Part shown: positions 1 through 8,271 of the stretch, piece by piece
Layout: every line of letters starts with the position of its first letter
How positions within the stretch are numbered: position 1 is the first letter of the stretch
Assembly (NCBI GenBank): GCA_945899335.1
Contig: CAMDIP010000022.1
Location: 1-12,401 of the forward strand
Reading direction: 5' to 3'
DNA from: Bordetella parapertussis
GTDB taxonomy: Bacteria; Pseudomonadota; Gammaproteobacteria; Burkholderiales; Burkholderiaceae_C
Length of the DNA: 12,401 nt
The notes under the pieces: generated by a model
The model's database searches: none
What the model was told of the DNA's origin: nothing
What the model saw: only the letters and a program-made list of their open reading frames with translations
Translations under genes and position numbers: made by a program

Positions 1-1104
1 TATAAAACCTCTTTTCCCGACTCCATGGGCGGGGTAGAGCAAGTCATCAATCAGATTGCCAGAGGCGCTAACAAATACGGTATTCAAACGGATGTGCTGT
101 CGCTTTCACCAAAACGCTCGCACGATGCGATTGAAATAGATGGCTACCAAGTGCACAGGTCGAAATTGAACCTAGAAATTGCCTCAAACTCTTTTTCTAT
201 TTCTGCTTTTGGGCGATTCATGAAGCTCGCCAAACAAGCTGATGTGATTCATTATCACTTTCCGTGGCCTTTCATGGACTTGGTTCATATGCTGACGCGC
301 ATCAAAAAACCAAGCTTGGTGACCTACCACTCGGATATTGTTCGTCAAAAATACTTGCTAAAGATCTACCAACCATTGATGAATTCATTTTTAAAGGATA
401 TGGATTGCATTGTGGCGACATCTCCCAATTACTTGGCAACCAGCGATACGTTGGTTAAAAATCAAAAAAAGGTCAAACTCATACCTTATGGTTTAGACAA
501 AGCAACTTATCCAGTTCCCACAGCAGAAAAGCTGGCCTTTTGGGACGAAAGGTTTGGTGCCAAATTCTTTTTATTTGTTGGAGTGCTTCGCTACTACAAG
601 GGTTTGCATATTTTGTTGGAGGCCGCAAAGGGTACCAACTACCCTATTGTGATAGTGGGTGCCGGTCCGATAGAGACTGAACTGAAAAAACAAGCCGAGG
701 AAACAGGCCTAAGCAATGTTCATTTCTTAGGTTTCTCGTCTGATGAAGACAAGGCGGCACTGCTTACCCTTTGCTACGCTGTGTTGTTTCCTTCACATTT
801 ACGCTCCGAGGCTTTTGGTATTTCTTTGCTGGAAGGTGCTATGTATGGCAAGCCTTTGATTTCAAGTGAAATTGGCACAGGAACAAGTTTCATCAATATC
901 TCCAATGAAACTGGCATAGTGGTGACACCCAGTGACCCTGTCGCTTTACGTCAAGCCATGGATACTTTGTGGCAAAACCCAGAGCTTGCAGCCGAAATGG
1001 GCCGCAAGGCAGATCAAAGATATTGGGAACTTTTTACGGCGGACAAGATGGTTGCGTCTTATGTGGATTTGTACCGAGAGTTGGTAAGCAATGAGAAGCG
1101 ATAA
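1..1104 (+). CDS. Glycosyltransferase family 4 (GT-B fold), 5' end outside window
   Basis: Probable retaining glycosyltransferase that adds one sugar from a nucleotide donor to the lipid-linked repeat unit at the cytoplasmic face of the inner membrane. The frame is open from base 1 and reads YKTSFPDSMGGVEQV; that is the usual N-terminal acceptor-loop region of GT4 enzymes, so the Met at base 25 is internal and the true start lies upstream. The C-terminal domain carries the family EX7E motif, EAFGISLLE (E262 and E270 counted from the Met at 25), preceded by the donor-domain segment FVGVLRYYKGLHILLEA. Only some tens of residues should be missing, since GT4 proteins are usually 360-400 aa. It ends in TAA 67 bases before the fucose synthase gene. 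Family assignment is firm; donor and acceptor cannot be read from sequence. Neighbouring fcl makes GDP-fucose or a GDP-mannose-derived donor possible, but this is only context. Confidence 0.9.
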   Translation, partial: YKTSFPDSMGGVEQVINQIARGANKYGIQTDVLSLSPKRSHDAIEIDGYQVHRSKLNLEIASNSFSISAFGRFMKLAKQADVIHYHFPWPFMDLVHMLTRIKKPSLVTYHSDIVRQKYLLKIYQPLMNSFLKDMDCIVATSPNYLATSDTLVKNQKKVKLIPYGLDKATYPVPTAEKLAFWDERFGAKFFLFVGVLRYYKGLHILLEAAKGTNYPIVIVGAGPIETELKKQAEETGLSNVHFLGFSSDEDKAALLTLCYAVLFPSHLRSEAFGISLLEGAMYGKPLISSEIGTGTSFINISNETGIVVTPSDPVALRQAMDTLWQNPELAAEMGRKADQRYWELFTADKMVASYVDLYRELVSNEKR

Positions 1105-1171
1105 AGTAACATCCAAAGACAAGAAACTTATCGATTCTTCTCTTGGTTCTTGCTGAAATACTTATTATCAA

Positions 1172-2152
1172 ATGACTGACCAAAAAATCTACGTAGCAGG
1201 TCACCGCGGTATGGTGGGTTCAGCCATTTTTCGCCAGTTGCTTTTGCAAGGCATAGCGCCAAGCCAAATCATCACGCGTACACATGCCGAGTTAGACCTG
1301 ACCAATCAATTGGCCGTTAGGCAGTTTTTTGAGCTGGAAAAACCAACGCAGGTTTATATGGCTGCCGCAAAAGTAGGCGGTATTCATGCCAATAACACCT
1401 ACCCAGCAGACTTCATTTATGACAATCTATTGGTTCAAGTCAATGTCATTGACGCCGCATTTCAAAACGGCGTATACAAGCTGTTGTTCCTTGGCTCCAG
1501 CTGCATTTACCCTCGCTTAGCGCCGCAACCCATGCGAGAGGATGCATTGCTTACAGGTCAGTTAGAGCCCACCAATGAACCCTACGCCATCGCAAAGATT
1601 GCAGGTATCAAATTATGTGAAAGCTATAACCGCCAGTACGGTGTAAGCCATGGCGTGGACTACCGTAGCGTCATGCCTACAAACCTTTATGGGCCAGGGG
1701 ACAGCTACCACCCTGAAAATAGTCATGTCATTCCAGCACTCATACGCCGCTTTCACGAGGCCAAGTTGACCAATGCGCCCAGCGTATCAATTTGGGGAAC
1801 AGGTACACCAAGGCGTGAGTTCCTGTATGTGGAAGACTTAGCTGCTGCTTGTGTACACGTTATGCTTCTGCCCAAGGCTTTGTACGACGCACATACCACT
1901 CCTATGCAAAGCCACATCAATGTAGGTTTTGGCAATGACATCAGTATTCACGAATTGGCTTTGGTTGTTAGCCGGACCGTGGGCTTCCAAGGGCAGATTC
2001 AATTTGATACCAGTAAGCCGGATGGCGCACCCCGCAAACTCATGGACAGCAGTCTCTTGAACACTTTGAGTTGGAAAGCTACGACTGGCCTAGAGCAAGG
2101 GCTGCAATTGGCTTATCAAGACTTTTTATTAACTACTTTTAAAAAAACCTAA
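1172..2152 (+). CDS. fcl: GDP-L-fucose synthase (GDP-4-keto-6-deoxy-D-mannose 3,5-epimerase-4-reductase)
   Basis: Bifunctional cytoplasmic SDR enzyme that converts GDP-4-keto-6-deoxy-D-mannose to GDP-L-fucose with NADPH. At 326 aa it has the normal length. Visible motifs: nucleotide-binding GHRGMVG at residues 10-16, the AAAKVGGI block at 64-71, FLGSSCIYP around 107-114, and catalytic Y138xxxK142. Compared from memory with the E. coli enzyme (S107, C109, Y136, K140, H179), the equivalents are S109, C111, Y138, K142 and H185, so the catalytic set is intact. One small oddity is about four extra residues after RQYG (VSHGV before DYRSV), which shifts the downstream numbering. The ATG at 1172 is well placed for the N-terminal beta strand ([10 protein letters not shown]), but no good Shine-Dalgarno sequence precedes it. 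The partner Gmd, which makes the substrate, is not in the window and should lie elsewhere, probably upstream. Confidence 0.96.
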   Translation: MTDQKIYVAGHRGMVGSAIFRQLLLQGIAPSQIITRTHAELDLTNQLAVRQFFELEKPTQVYMAAAKVGGIHANNTYPADFIYDNLLVQVNVIDAAFQNGVYKLLFLGSSCIYPRLAPQPMREDALLTGQLEPTNEPYAIAKIAGIKLCESYNRQYGVSHGVDYRSVMPTNLYGPGDSYHPENSHVIPALIRRFHEAKLTNAPSVSIWGTGTPRREFLYVEDLAAACVHVMLLPKALYDAHTTPMQSHINVGFGNDISIHELALVVSRTVGFQGQIQFDTSKPDGAPRKLMDSSLLNTLSWKATTGLEQGLQLAYQDFLLTTFKKT

Positions 2153-2324
2153 AAGACTCATCACTCATGGTTTCCAAGCGATGCAGTACCACGACTAACT
2201 TATGGCGCTTGATAAAGCCTTGAGGTGCCAAAGCATCATTGACGTAAATCAGCATGACTCCATCCAAAAAACGACTTATGCAGGAAGAGTCTGAAACTTC
2301 TGTCTCATCAGATGACGACCAATC
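2153..2324. other. Intergenic gap upstream of wzx, no assigned gene
   Basis: This 172-base gap is the longest non-coding stretch in the window. It holds a 24-codon + strand ORF (2254-2328, ATG start) whose TGA overlaps the GTG start of wzx in a GTGA arrangement. It also holds a reverse-strand frame free of stops between complements of TAA at 2331-2333 and 2139-2141 (63 codons, about 37 from its first ATG). I recognise neither peptide, and both may be chance. I see no clear promoter or hairpin terminator with a T-tract. It could be a degraded gene remnant or simply a spacer left by cassette exchange. Confidence 0.4.
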
Positions 2325-3698
2325 GTGAGGTTACCGACCGCACTGAGATACCTTCGGTTGCACCCTTTTGCGAAGGACACTGAAGCGGGCCGATCATCTG
2401 AGCGTTACAGACTGATAGCTTGGACGGTGATGACCAGTATCCTGGCTAAAGGGTTTAGCCTCATATTGATGATCGTGTCGGTAACTGCGACCGTTTCCTA
2501 TCTGGGCCCTGAGAGATTCGGCGTTTGGATGACGATCTCTAGTTTTGCGGTCATGCTCACGTTCTTGGATCTTGGGGTGGGCAATGCACTTATGAATCGA
2601 GTTGCCGAGGCAGCAAGCGAAAATAATCCCGGCAGTGTTACAAATACTATCAGCGGTGGGCTAGGAGCCTTATTTATCGTTGCATCAGTGATGGCTGGGT
2701 TACTTTTTATGGCATCACAATTATTGCCTTGGCAGAAGATCATGAAAATAGAGTCATCGCTCATCATGAGTGAGCTTAATCTTGCATTAATTGTGTTCGT
2801 TATCCTGTTTTCAGCTAGTACATTCACCAATGGAATTACACGGGTGCTTTCTGGACTCCAGAAAGGTTTTGAAGTACATATTGCTGGAATTATAGGATCG
2901 CTCATAAGCTTGGTTGCCGTTTTATATGCCTCTGTCGTGGAAGCCGGAATACCCGTTCTTCTTGCATGCTCAATGCTTGGCCCAATTTTGGCCAATCTGA
3001 TACTCCTTTTTCGTTTGTGGGTGACAGGGTATTTCAGCTTCGCTCGCGCCCCTCAAGCAACCTTGAAGGAAGCGGCTAAGTTGGTCAAGAAAGGCGCTCT
3101 ATTTCTTATGCTACAAATTGGGTTCATGGCAGGTTGGGGTGCCGACAGCTTGATCATTGCGAATACAGCCGGTTTTGCGAGTGTCGCCGCGTTTGCGATT
3201 TGTCAACGGATGACGCAGATAATTTCTCAGCCGTTATTGATGTTTAGCGCTCCGCTTTGGCCCGCTTATGCCGATGCTCATTTTCGCGGAGAAAAGGCAT
3301 TCATACGTAATACATTCAAGCAAAACTTCATATTCACGCTGGTGGCATCATCAATTGGGGCTATATTTCTTATTTTCGCTGGGGGGAGTGTTGCACAATA
3401 CTGGACTCAAAATCAAATTCAACCAGATCAAGCGCTCATCATGGTTGCCGCTGTGTGGATGGTGTTTTCTGATGCTGGCAGTTCACTCGGAGCACTTCTT
3501 AATGGAATAGGCATAGTAAAACAGCAGGTATGGGTCGTGAGTTTTTTTGTAGTGCTTGCGCTGCCACTTAAATATTATTTTGGCCTATCCTATGGTGCCG
3601 TTGGCGTATTGGCCGCGGGTATTTTGGTTTACTCCATCACTACCGTTGCTGGATATGGCCTTATATTTCGTAGAGATATCAGGGAAAGACTCAATTGA
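2325..3698 (+). CDS. Wzx-like polysaccharide flippase (MOP superfamily)
   Basis: Inner-membrane transporter expected to flip the undecaprenyl-diphosphate-linked repeat unit from cytoplasm to periplasm. The 457-aa protein is mostly hydrophobic, with many predictable helices (for example about 36-57, 111-133, 151-168, 187-205, 208-232, 283-300, 335-354, 371-392, 401-420 and 422-446), as in the MATE/PST branch. The N-terminal signature YLGPERFGVWMTISS at 59-73, followed by LDLGVGNALMN, is typical of Wzx/RfbX-type proteins. The GTG at 2325 is chosen because an in-frame TGA lies at 2313-2315 and because the segment LRLHPF...TEAGRSSERYR before the first helix looks like conserved protein; ATG at 2430 would start inside the first membrane segment. 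The GTG overlaps the stop of a tiny upstream ORF. There is no Wzy-like protein beside it. The class is secure; the transported glycan is unknown. Confidence 0.88.
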   Translation: MRLPTALRYLRLHPFAKDTEAGRSSERYRLIAWTVMTSILAKGFSLILMIVSVTATVSYLGPERFGVWMTISSFAVMLTFLDLGVGNALMNRVAEAASENNPGSVTNTISGGLGALFIVASVMAGLLFMASQLLPWQKIMKIESSLIMSELNLALIVFVILFSASTFTNGITRVLSGLQKGFEVHIAGIIGSLISLVAVLYASVVEAGIPVLLACSMLGPILANLILLFRLWVTGYFSFARAPQATLKEAAKLVKKGALFLMLQIGFMAGWGADSLIIANTAGFASVAAFAICQRMTQIISQPLLMFSAPLWPAYADAHFRGEKAFIRNTFKQNFIFTLVASSIGAIFLIFAGGSVAQYWTQNQIQPDQALIMVAAVWMVFSDAGSSLGALLNGIGIVKQQVWVVSFFVVLALPLKYYFGLSYGAVGVLAAGILVYSITTVAGYGLIFRRDIRERLN

Positions 3699-3742
3699 AA
3701 ATCTGCAACGTCTATTTCTTAAAAAATAACTTGGATTAATGA

Positions 3743-4696
3743 ATGCACGACTACAGCCCCACCAGCCAGACCTTGGTGACAGGCGGCTCAGGCTTCCTTG
3801 GCTCCCACCTGTGCGATCGATTGATCAAGGATGGTGTCGATGTGCTCTGCGTCGACAATTTTTTCACTGGAAGCAAGCGCAATGTCGAGCACTTGCTGGA
3901 GCATCCGCGCTTTGAACTGATGCGACATGACGTCACATTCCCGCTGTACGTTGAAGTAGATCGCATTTATAACCTGGCCTGTCCCGCCTCACCAGTGCAC
4001 TATCAGCACGACCCAGTTCAAACCACCAAAACCAGTGTGCATGGCGCTATCAACATGCTGGGGCTGGCCAAGCGCACTGGCGCTCGAATCCTGCAAGCCT
4101 CGACCAGTGAGGTTTATGGCGACCCAGAGGTACACCCTCAACCCGAAAGTTACTGGGGCAAAGTCAATCCCATTGGTCCACGGTCTTGCTATGACGAAGG
4201 CAAGCGCTGCGCTGAAACGCTTTTCTTCGACTATTGGCGCCAGCACCAACTTGAAATCAAGGTGGTGCGCATCTTCAACACCTACGGCCCAAGGATGCAT
4301 CCCAATGATGGCCGCGTGGTCAGTAACTTTATCGTCCAAGCGCTCAAAGGTGAGGACATCACCATATATGGCGACGGGCAACAGACCCGCTCGTTTTGCT
4401 ATGTTGACGACTTGATCGAAGGCTTTGTGCGCATGATGGACAGCAACGGTGAATTCATCGGTCCAGTGAACATGGGCAACCCTGGCGAATTCACTATGCT
4501 TGAATTGGCCGAGCATGTCATCAGGCTTGTGGGCGGGCGATCCAAACTGGCGTTTCACCCACTGCCGACCGATGACCCAAGGCAGCGTCAGCCCGACATC
4601 ACACTGGCGCATTCAGCGCTGGGTTGGCAGCCTAAAGTCGCTTTAGAAGACGGCCTGAAAGAAACCATCGCTTATTTCAGGAAGTTTTTTGCATGA
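3743..4696 (+). CDS. uxs: UDP-glucuronate decarboxylase (UDP-xylose synthase)
   Basis: Cytoplasmic extended-SDR enzyme that oxidises UDP-glucuronate at C4, decarboxylates it and reduces the intermediate to UDP-D-xylose, keeping NAD+ bound. The 317-aa length fits the single-domain bacterial and eukaryotic UXS group. Seen motifs: [10 protein letters not shown] at 13-22, [12 protein letters not shown] at 77-88, [15 protein letters not shown] at 119-133, and [11 protein letters not shown] at 145-155. The catalytic set known for this family is present: E123, Y150, K154 and R280 (in [10 protein letters not shown]), which separates it from UDP-glucose epimerases and dTDP-glucose dehydratases. No formyltransferase domain is present, so it is not ArnA. 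UDP-glucuronate needs a UDP-glucose dehydrogenase, which is absent here. Two starts are near each other (ATG 3739 out of frame, ATG 3743 in frame); a weak GGA lies 7 bases before 3743. Its TGA overlaps the next ATG (ATGA), which suggests translational coupling to the glycosyltransferase. Confidence 0.95.
   Translation: MHDYSPTSQTLVTGGSGFLGSHLCDRLIKDGVDVLCVDNFFTGSKRNVEHLLEHPRFELMRHDVTFPLYVEVDRIYNLACPASPVHYQHDPVQTTKTSVHGAINMLGLAKRTGARILQASTSEVYGDPEVHPQPESYWGKVNPIGPRSCYDEGKRCAETLFFDYWRQHQLEIKVVRIFNTYGPRMHPNDGRVVSNFIVQALKGEDITIYGDGQQTRSFCYVDDLIEGFVRMMDSNGEFIGPVNMGNPGEFTMLELAEHVIRLVGGRSKLAFHPLPTDDPRQRQPDITLAHSALGWQPKVALEDGLKETIAYFRKFFA
4679..4684 (+). promoter_or_regulatory. Probable ribosome binding site for the glycosyltransferase at 4693
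   Basis: AGGAAG lies inside the last codons of uxs, ending 8 bases before the ATG at 4693. It is one of the few recognisable Shine-Dalgarno matches in the window and supports that start together with the ATGA overlap. Most other genes here have poor Shine-Dalgarno sequences and may rely on coupling. Confidence 0.45.
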
Positions 4697-5619
4697 GCGA
4701 ATTCAAGCTGACCACGCCGGTCGCGTTTATTATTTTTAACCGCCCGGATACAACGGCCCTTGTTTTTGCGGAAATCGCCAAGGCACGACCGCCAAAACTT
4801 TTGGTCGTTGGCGATGGACCCAGAGCCCATAAAGCAGGCGAGGCCGAACGAGTTACCGCCACGCGCGCCATCATTGAGCAGATCGACTGGCCCTGCGAGG
4901 TACTGACTCATTTCTCTGAGACCAATTTGGGTTGCAAAAAAAGGGTTTCCAGTGGCATCGACTGGGTTTTTGACCAAGTCGAAGAAGCGATTATTTTGGA
5001 AGATGACTGTTTGCCAAATTCATCATTCTTCCAATTCTGCCAGGAAATGCTTGAGTATTACCGCCATGACTCGAGAATAGGCATGATCAGTGGCGACAAT
5101 TTTCAACTCGGTGGAAAGACAGTTCCTTACAGCTATTATTTTTCAAAATATACGCATATTTGGGGGTGGGCAAGTTGGCGTGACCGCTGGCAAGACTATG
5201 ACGTCGATATGATGATTTGGCCCCAGGTTAAAAAAGAAGGTCGTCTATTAGATTTAATAATGACAAAATCTGAAGTATCCTATTGGAAATCTATTTTTGA
5301 CCGCGTCTATCGGGGCCAAATCGACACTTGGGACTACCAGTGGAGTTTTGCAAATTGGTGCTCAGGACGTATTACCGTTTTACCTTCGGTCAACCTGATT
5401 TCTAATATTGGATTTGGGAGCAATGCGACCAAAACTGTTATACCTAGCCCCTTGGCTAATCTACCGACGCAGGCAATGTCCTTTCCACTAAAACATCCTT
5501 CAATCCAGGCAAGAAGCCAAGACGCCGATCGCTTCAGCGACAGGCGCTGCTTCAGACGACCACTCCTTCCGCGAGTCTATCGATGGCTAATCTTTCATTT
5601 CAAAAGATTGGTATTTTGA
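4693..5619 (+). CDS. GT-A type glycosyltransferase (HlpA-like / GT2-related)
   Basis: Predicted cytoplasmic nucleotide-diphospho-sugar transferase of 308 aa. It opens with [17 protein letters not shown], the first strand of a GT-A fold in a branch often labelled glycosyltransferase or 'hemolytic protein HlpA-like' in genomes. The metal/nucleotide-binding DXD-like motif is E103-D104-D105 in [10 protein letters not shown], preceded by [16 protein letters not shown], which resembles the stretch before the DXD in GNT-I-like enzymes. The motif [12 protein letters not shown] at 156-167 is also characteristic of this branch. The last 40 residues are basic and rich in Arg and aromatic residues ([15 protein letters not shown]), which could bring it to the membrane. 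It overlaps uxs by 4 bases and abuts the next gene directly (TGA then ATG). A xylosyl or other transfer is possible from context, but the donor is not determined. It is less typical than the two GT2 genes downstream. Confidence 0.82.
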   Translation: MSEFKLTTPVAFIIFNRPDTTALVFAEIAKARPPKLLVVGDGPRAHKAGEAERVTATRAIIEQIDWPCEVLTHFSETNLGCKKRVSSGIDWVFDQVEEAIILEDDCLPNSSFFQFCQEMLEYYRHDSRIGMISGDNFQLGGKTVPYSYYFSKYTHIWGWASWRDRWQDYDVDMMIWPQVKKEGRLLDLIMTKSEVSYWKSIFDRVYRGQIDTWDYQWSFANWCSGRITVLPSVNLISNIGFGSNATKTVIPSPLANLPTQAMSFPLKHPSIQARSQDADRFSDRRCFRRPLLPRVYRWLIFHFKRLVF

Positions 5620-6408
5620 ATGTCTTCTTGTCCCATTTGTTCCTCCGATATGCACCATTGCTTCGATGCAGAGGTATTGAATAAGTATCCTGCCCAATAC
5701 GATGTTTGCACCGAGTGCGAATTTCTTCGAGCACGTCAACCCCATTGGTTGGACGAAGCTTATTCGTCAGCGATTGCAGCAGCTGACACCGGACTGGTCA
5801 TGCGCAATATTTCTTTGGCCTCCAAGGTGGCAAGCACCTTGTATTGGGTGTTTGGTGAGCGAGGAAAGGGTCAGTACCTTGACGCTGCGGGCGGCTACGG
5901 CATGCTGACTCGGATGATGCGAGACCTTGGCTTTGACTTTTATTGGTCAGACAAGCACTGTGAGAACCTTTTAGCGCGAGGTTTTGAATACTCTCCTGAC
6001 ATACACAGTTGTCAAGCTGTCACTGCCATGGAGGTGATGGAACACCTGACAAATCCTCTTGAGTTTGTCGAGGCCACACTCAAGAACACTGGCGCAGACA
6101 GTCTGATCTTCAGCACCCAACTCTACAAGGGGAAGCCTCCGGCGCCAGACTGGTGGTATTACTCTTTTGCCACTGGACAGCATATAGGTTTTTTCAGCTA
6201 CAAAACGCTCGACATTCTTGGAAAAAAATTAGGTCTGAAACTCATCAGTTCGAACGGCCTGCATATTCTTTCTCGCCGTAGCCTTAATCAGAATAAATTA
6301 TTCTTAGCCACCAGACCTTTGATTTCTAAAGGATCTTCAGTCATCATTCAGCGCAGACTGGGTTCGAAAACAATGCCAGACCATTTGGCAATCATGCGGA
6401 CAGACTGA
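5620..6408 (+). CDS. Class I SAM-dependent methyltransferase with N-terminal zinc-ribbon-like motif
   Basis: Likely cytoplasmic methyltransferase (262 aa) acting on a sugar or nucleotide sugar. The N-terminus has two Cys pairs, C4xxC7 and C30xxC33, the pattern of a small zinc ribbon seen in front of several sugar C- and O-methyltransferases. The Rossmann motif I is YLDAAGGYGMLTRMM (about 87-101), and AMEVMEHLTNPLEFV at 137-151 matches the motif of the Methyltransf_11/23 group. The protein starts at the ATG immediately after the preceding TGA, with MSSCPICSS as the natural beginning. It lies between two glycosyltransferases, so O-methylation of the growing repeat unit or of its precursor is the likely job. 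Which carbon, and whether it is an O- or N-methyl, cannot be told. It lacks the long C-terminal catalytic half of TDP-sugar C-3 methyltransferases, which are about 400 aa. Confidence 0.82.
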   Translation: MSSCPICSSDMHHCFDAEVLNKYPAQYDVCTECEFLRARQPHWLDEAYSSAIAAADTGLVMRNISLASKVASTLYWVFGERGKGQYLDAAGGYGMLTRMMRDLGFDFYWSDKHCENLLARGFEYSPDIHSCQAVTAMEVMEHLTNPLEFVEATLKNTGADSLIFSTQLYKGKPPAPDWWYYSFATGQHIGFFSYKTLDILGKKLGLKLISSNGLHILSRRSLNQNKLFLATRPLISKGSSVIIQRRLGSKTMPDHLAIMRTD

Positions 6409-6418
6409 ACGCCATTGA

Positions 6419-7525
6419 ATGAAAATCGCCTACGACCATCAGATTTTCGGCTGGCAGCGTTATGGTGGGGTGTCGCGTTACTTTTATGAACTTGCAAACC
6501 ACATTAAAACTCCGGGGGACGTCGCTGTTGAGTGCAAGATCATTTGCCCCTTCTATGTCAACGAATACCTGCACCAGTCTCTGCTGTCGGTGCATGTGAC
6601 AGGGATCCATGCACCAGCAGTCCGCCGCACGGGCCGTCTTTATCGAATCATTAATGAATTATTGGCGCCCTTTATCCTTTGGCGATGGCAGCCCGATGTT
6701 TTGCATGAAACTTATTACGCTAAAACAACCGTGAGTCCAAGCGGATGCAAAACTGTTTTAACTGTGTTTGACATGATTCATGAGTTATATCCCCAATTTT
6801 TTTCGGCATGGGATCGCACCCGAGAGGAAAAACGTGCGGCCGTCGCTCGTGCCGATCACATCGTCTGCATCTCGGAGAACACCCAGAGGGACTTGATTCG
6901 CCTGCTGAATGTTCCGGCAGAAAAAACCACCGTCGTGCATTTGGGCTTTGCCCTTACCCATAGCAAGGTGGCTGATCTTGCCAAGCCTCAACGGCCTTTC
7001 ATTTTATTTGTGGGTTCCCGCGGCGGCTATAAAAACTTCGATCGCCTGCTCCAAGCTTATGCGGGGAGGTCAATACTTCGCGACAGCTATGACTTGGTTG
7101 CCTTTGGTGGTGGTGATTTCAGTGGCAAAGAAAGAAGTCGCGTGCGCAGCCTCGGACTTAATGAAAACCAGGTTCGCCAACTGGGCGGCGATGATGCCGT
7201 CCTCAGCACCCTCTACCAACAAGCCTCGCTTTTTGTCTACCCTTCGCTGTACGAAGGTTTCGGGATTCCACCTTTGGAAGCCATGAGTTTGGACTGTCCA
7301 GTCGCTTGCAGCAATACCAGTTCCATGCCTGAAGTGGTTGGCAACGCATCCGTTCAATTCGATCCGCATGACGTCGATTCGATTGCCAATGCATTAGAGG
7401 CAGTCATAACCAACCCAGCTCTGCAAGCAGACCTTCGCCAGCGTGGACGAGACCGCCTTCAAGCCTTTTCTTGGGATCGATGCGCTCTGGAAACTCTCAA
7501 TGTTTATCGAAAAGTACTTACTTGA
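6419..7525 (+). CDS. Glycosyltransferase family 4 (GT-B fold), mannosyltransferase-like
   Basis: Predicted retaining glycosyltransferase of 368 aa, full length. The N-terminus MKIAYDHQIFGWQRYGGVSRYF contains the glycine-rich acceptor loop of GT4 enzymes. Two Rossmann-like halves are visible: a first half to about residue 185, then FVGSRGGYKNFDRLLQAY as the donor-domain entry, and the EX7E motif E279 to E287 in EGFGIPPLE, followed by the PEVVGNA segment that binds the nucleotide sugar. This style of protein is often annotated as a mannosyltransferase of O-antigen or exopolysaccharide loci, but the donor is not certain. It starts 10 bases after the methyltransferase stop, with no evident Shine-Dalgarno sequence, and ends in TGA at 7523-7525, 17 bases before the favoured FkbM start. 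Unlike the first gene in the window it has both ends, so the two GT4 enzymes can be compared; they are clearly different sequences, not a duplication. Confidence 0.9.
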   Translation: MKIAYDHQIFGWQRYGGVSRYFYELANHIKTPGDVAVECKIICPFYVNEYLHQSLLSVHVTGIHAPAVRRTGRLYRIINELLAPFILWRWQPDVLHETYYAKTTVSPSGCKTVLTVFDMIHELYPQFFSAWDRTREEKRAAVARADHIVCISENTQRDLIRLLNVPAEKTTVVHLGFALTHSKVADLAKPQRPFILFVGSRGGYKNFDRLLQAYAGRSILRDSYDLVAFGGGDFSGKERSRVRSLGLNENQVRQLGGDDAVLSTLYQQASLFVYPSLYEGFGIPPLEAMSLDCPVACSNTSSMPEVVGNASVQFDPHDVDSIANALEAVITNPALQADLRQRGRDRLQAFSWDRCALETLNVYRKVLT

Positions 7526-7542
7526 TTCCTTCAATACGCGGC

Positions 7543-8268
7543 ATGTACATACTCAAACGAACCATTAAACATACTCTGCGCAGTCTCGGTCTGGAATTAC
7601 ACCGCTTTAGCCCCGCTTCCTCAAAGATTGCCCGCTTGATGGCTTGCCTGGATCACTGCGGAATCAATATGGTTCTTGACATAGGTGCAAACGAAGGGCA
7701 GTTTGGCGAAGAGTTACGAACCGGCGGGTACAAGGGCGGCATTGTTTCATTCGAACCTATGGCAAAAGCTCATAGCAAGTTGTTATTGCGCAGCCAAAGC
7801 GACCCGAAATGGCAGGCAGCTTCGCGCGTGGCAATAGGGGCTGATTGCGGGACTGTTCAGCTTAATGTGTCCGGTAACTCAGTCAGTAGTTCGGTTTTGC
7901 CTATGCTGGCAGCACACGTGAATGCGGCACCCGAGTCAGCCTACAACTCACAGGAGACTGTGCCCTTGTTAACCCTTGACGAGGCCGCAGCTCCCTTTAT
8001 AAATGAGGCTGATACTATTCTTCTGAAAATTGATACTCAAGGTTATGAATGGCAAGTCCTTGATGGAGCGCCGCATCTTATTGCCAAGGCTCGCGCTGTT
8101 CTCATAGAACTCTCATTGGTTCATTTGTACGAAAACCAACATCTTTGGCTTGAATATGTTGCGCGTCTGGAGTCTGCCGGGTTCACCCTTTGGGCCTTAG
8201 AACCAGTTTTCGTGGACCTCAAAAATGGTCGAACATTACAAATGGACGGTTTCTTTGTCAGAAATTAA
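7543..8268 (+). CDS. FkbM family methyltransferase
   Basis: SAM-dependent methyltransferase of the FkbM family, whose members O-methylate sugars and other hydroxyl groups. With ATG 7543 the protein is 241 aa, MYILKRTIKHTLRSLGLELH onward, matching the usual start of this family in polysaccharide loci (a basic amphipathic N-terminus and the 'LRSLGLELHRF' phrase). Motif I is VLDIGANEGQFG (about 44-55), followed by SFEPM at 69-73, and the diagnostic LLKIDTQGYEWQVLDGA encoded at about 8019-8069. The frame stays open upstream to TTG 7471, which would overlap the preceding gene by 55 bases; the extra 24 residues look unlike protein of this family, so the shorter start is preferred, and TTG 7522 is a second alternative. 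It sits between GT4 and GT2 genes. It is the second methyltransferase in the locus and is unrelated in layout to the one at 5620. The target hydroxyl is unknown. Confidence 0.87.
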   Translation: MYILKRTIKHTLRSLGLELHRFSPASSKIARLMACLDHCGINMVLDIGANEGQFGEELRTGGYKGGIVSFEPMAKAHSKLLLRSQSDPKWQAASRVAIGADCGTVQLNVSGNSVSSSVLPMLAAHVNAAPESAYNSQETVPLLTLDEAAAPFINEADTILLKIDTQGYEWQVLDGAPHLIAKARAVLIELSLVHLYENQHLWLEYVARLESAGFTLWALEPVFVDLKNGRTLQMDGFFVRN

Positions 8269-8271
8269 ATA

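Noticed and set aside
25..27. ATG at base 25 as the start of the first glycosyltransferase
   Set aside because: The frame is open to base 1 and the residues before it (YKTSFPDS) belong to the conserved GT4 N-terminal region; the Met is internal to the SMGG loop.
1120..1142. Small inverted repeat AAGAA/TTCTT between the first GT and fcl
   Set aside because: Only 5 A/T-rich pairs and no downstream T-tract; not a credible terminator.
1143..1168. Possible promoter TTGGTT ... TATTAT before fcl
   Set aside because: The spacer is only 14 bases and the -10 would end 3 bases before the ATG, leaving no room for a leader.
2498..2995. 165-codon reverse-strand open frame inside wzx
   Set aside because: Complement of a hydrophobic coding region; no family motif and no supporting context.
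3989..4612. 207-codon reverse-strand open frame inside uxs
   Set aside because: The + strand has a full, motif-complete UXS; the reverse frame is a shadow with no recognisable motif.
7471..7542. Longer FkbM start at TTG 7471
   Set aside because: It would overlap the preceding gene by 55 bases, uses a rare start codon, and the extra residues look like an out-of-frame reading of the GT4 C-terminus; ATG 7543 gives a typical family N-terminus.
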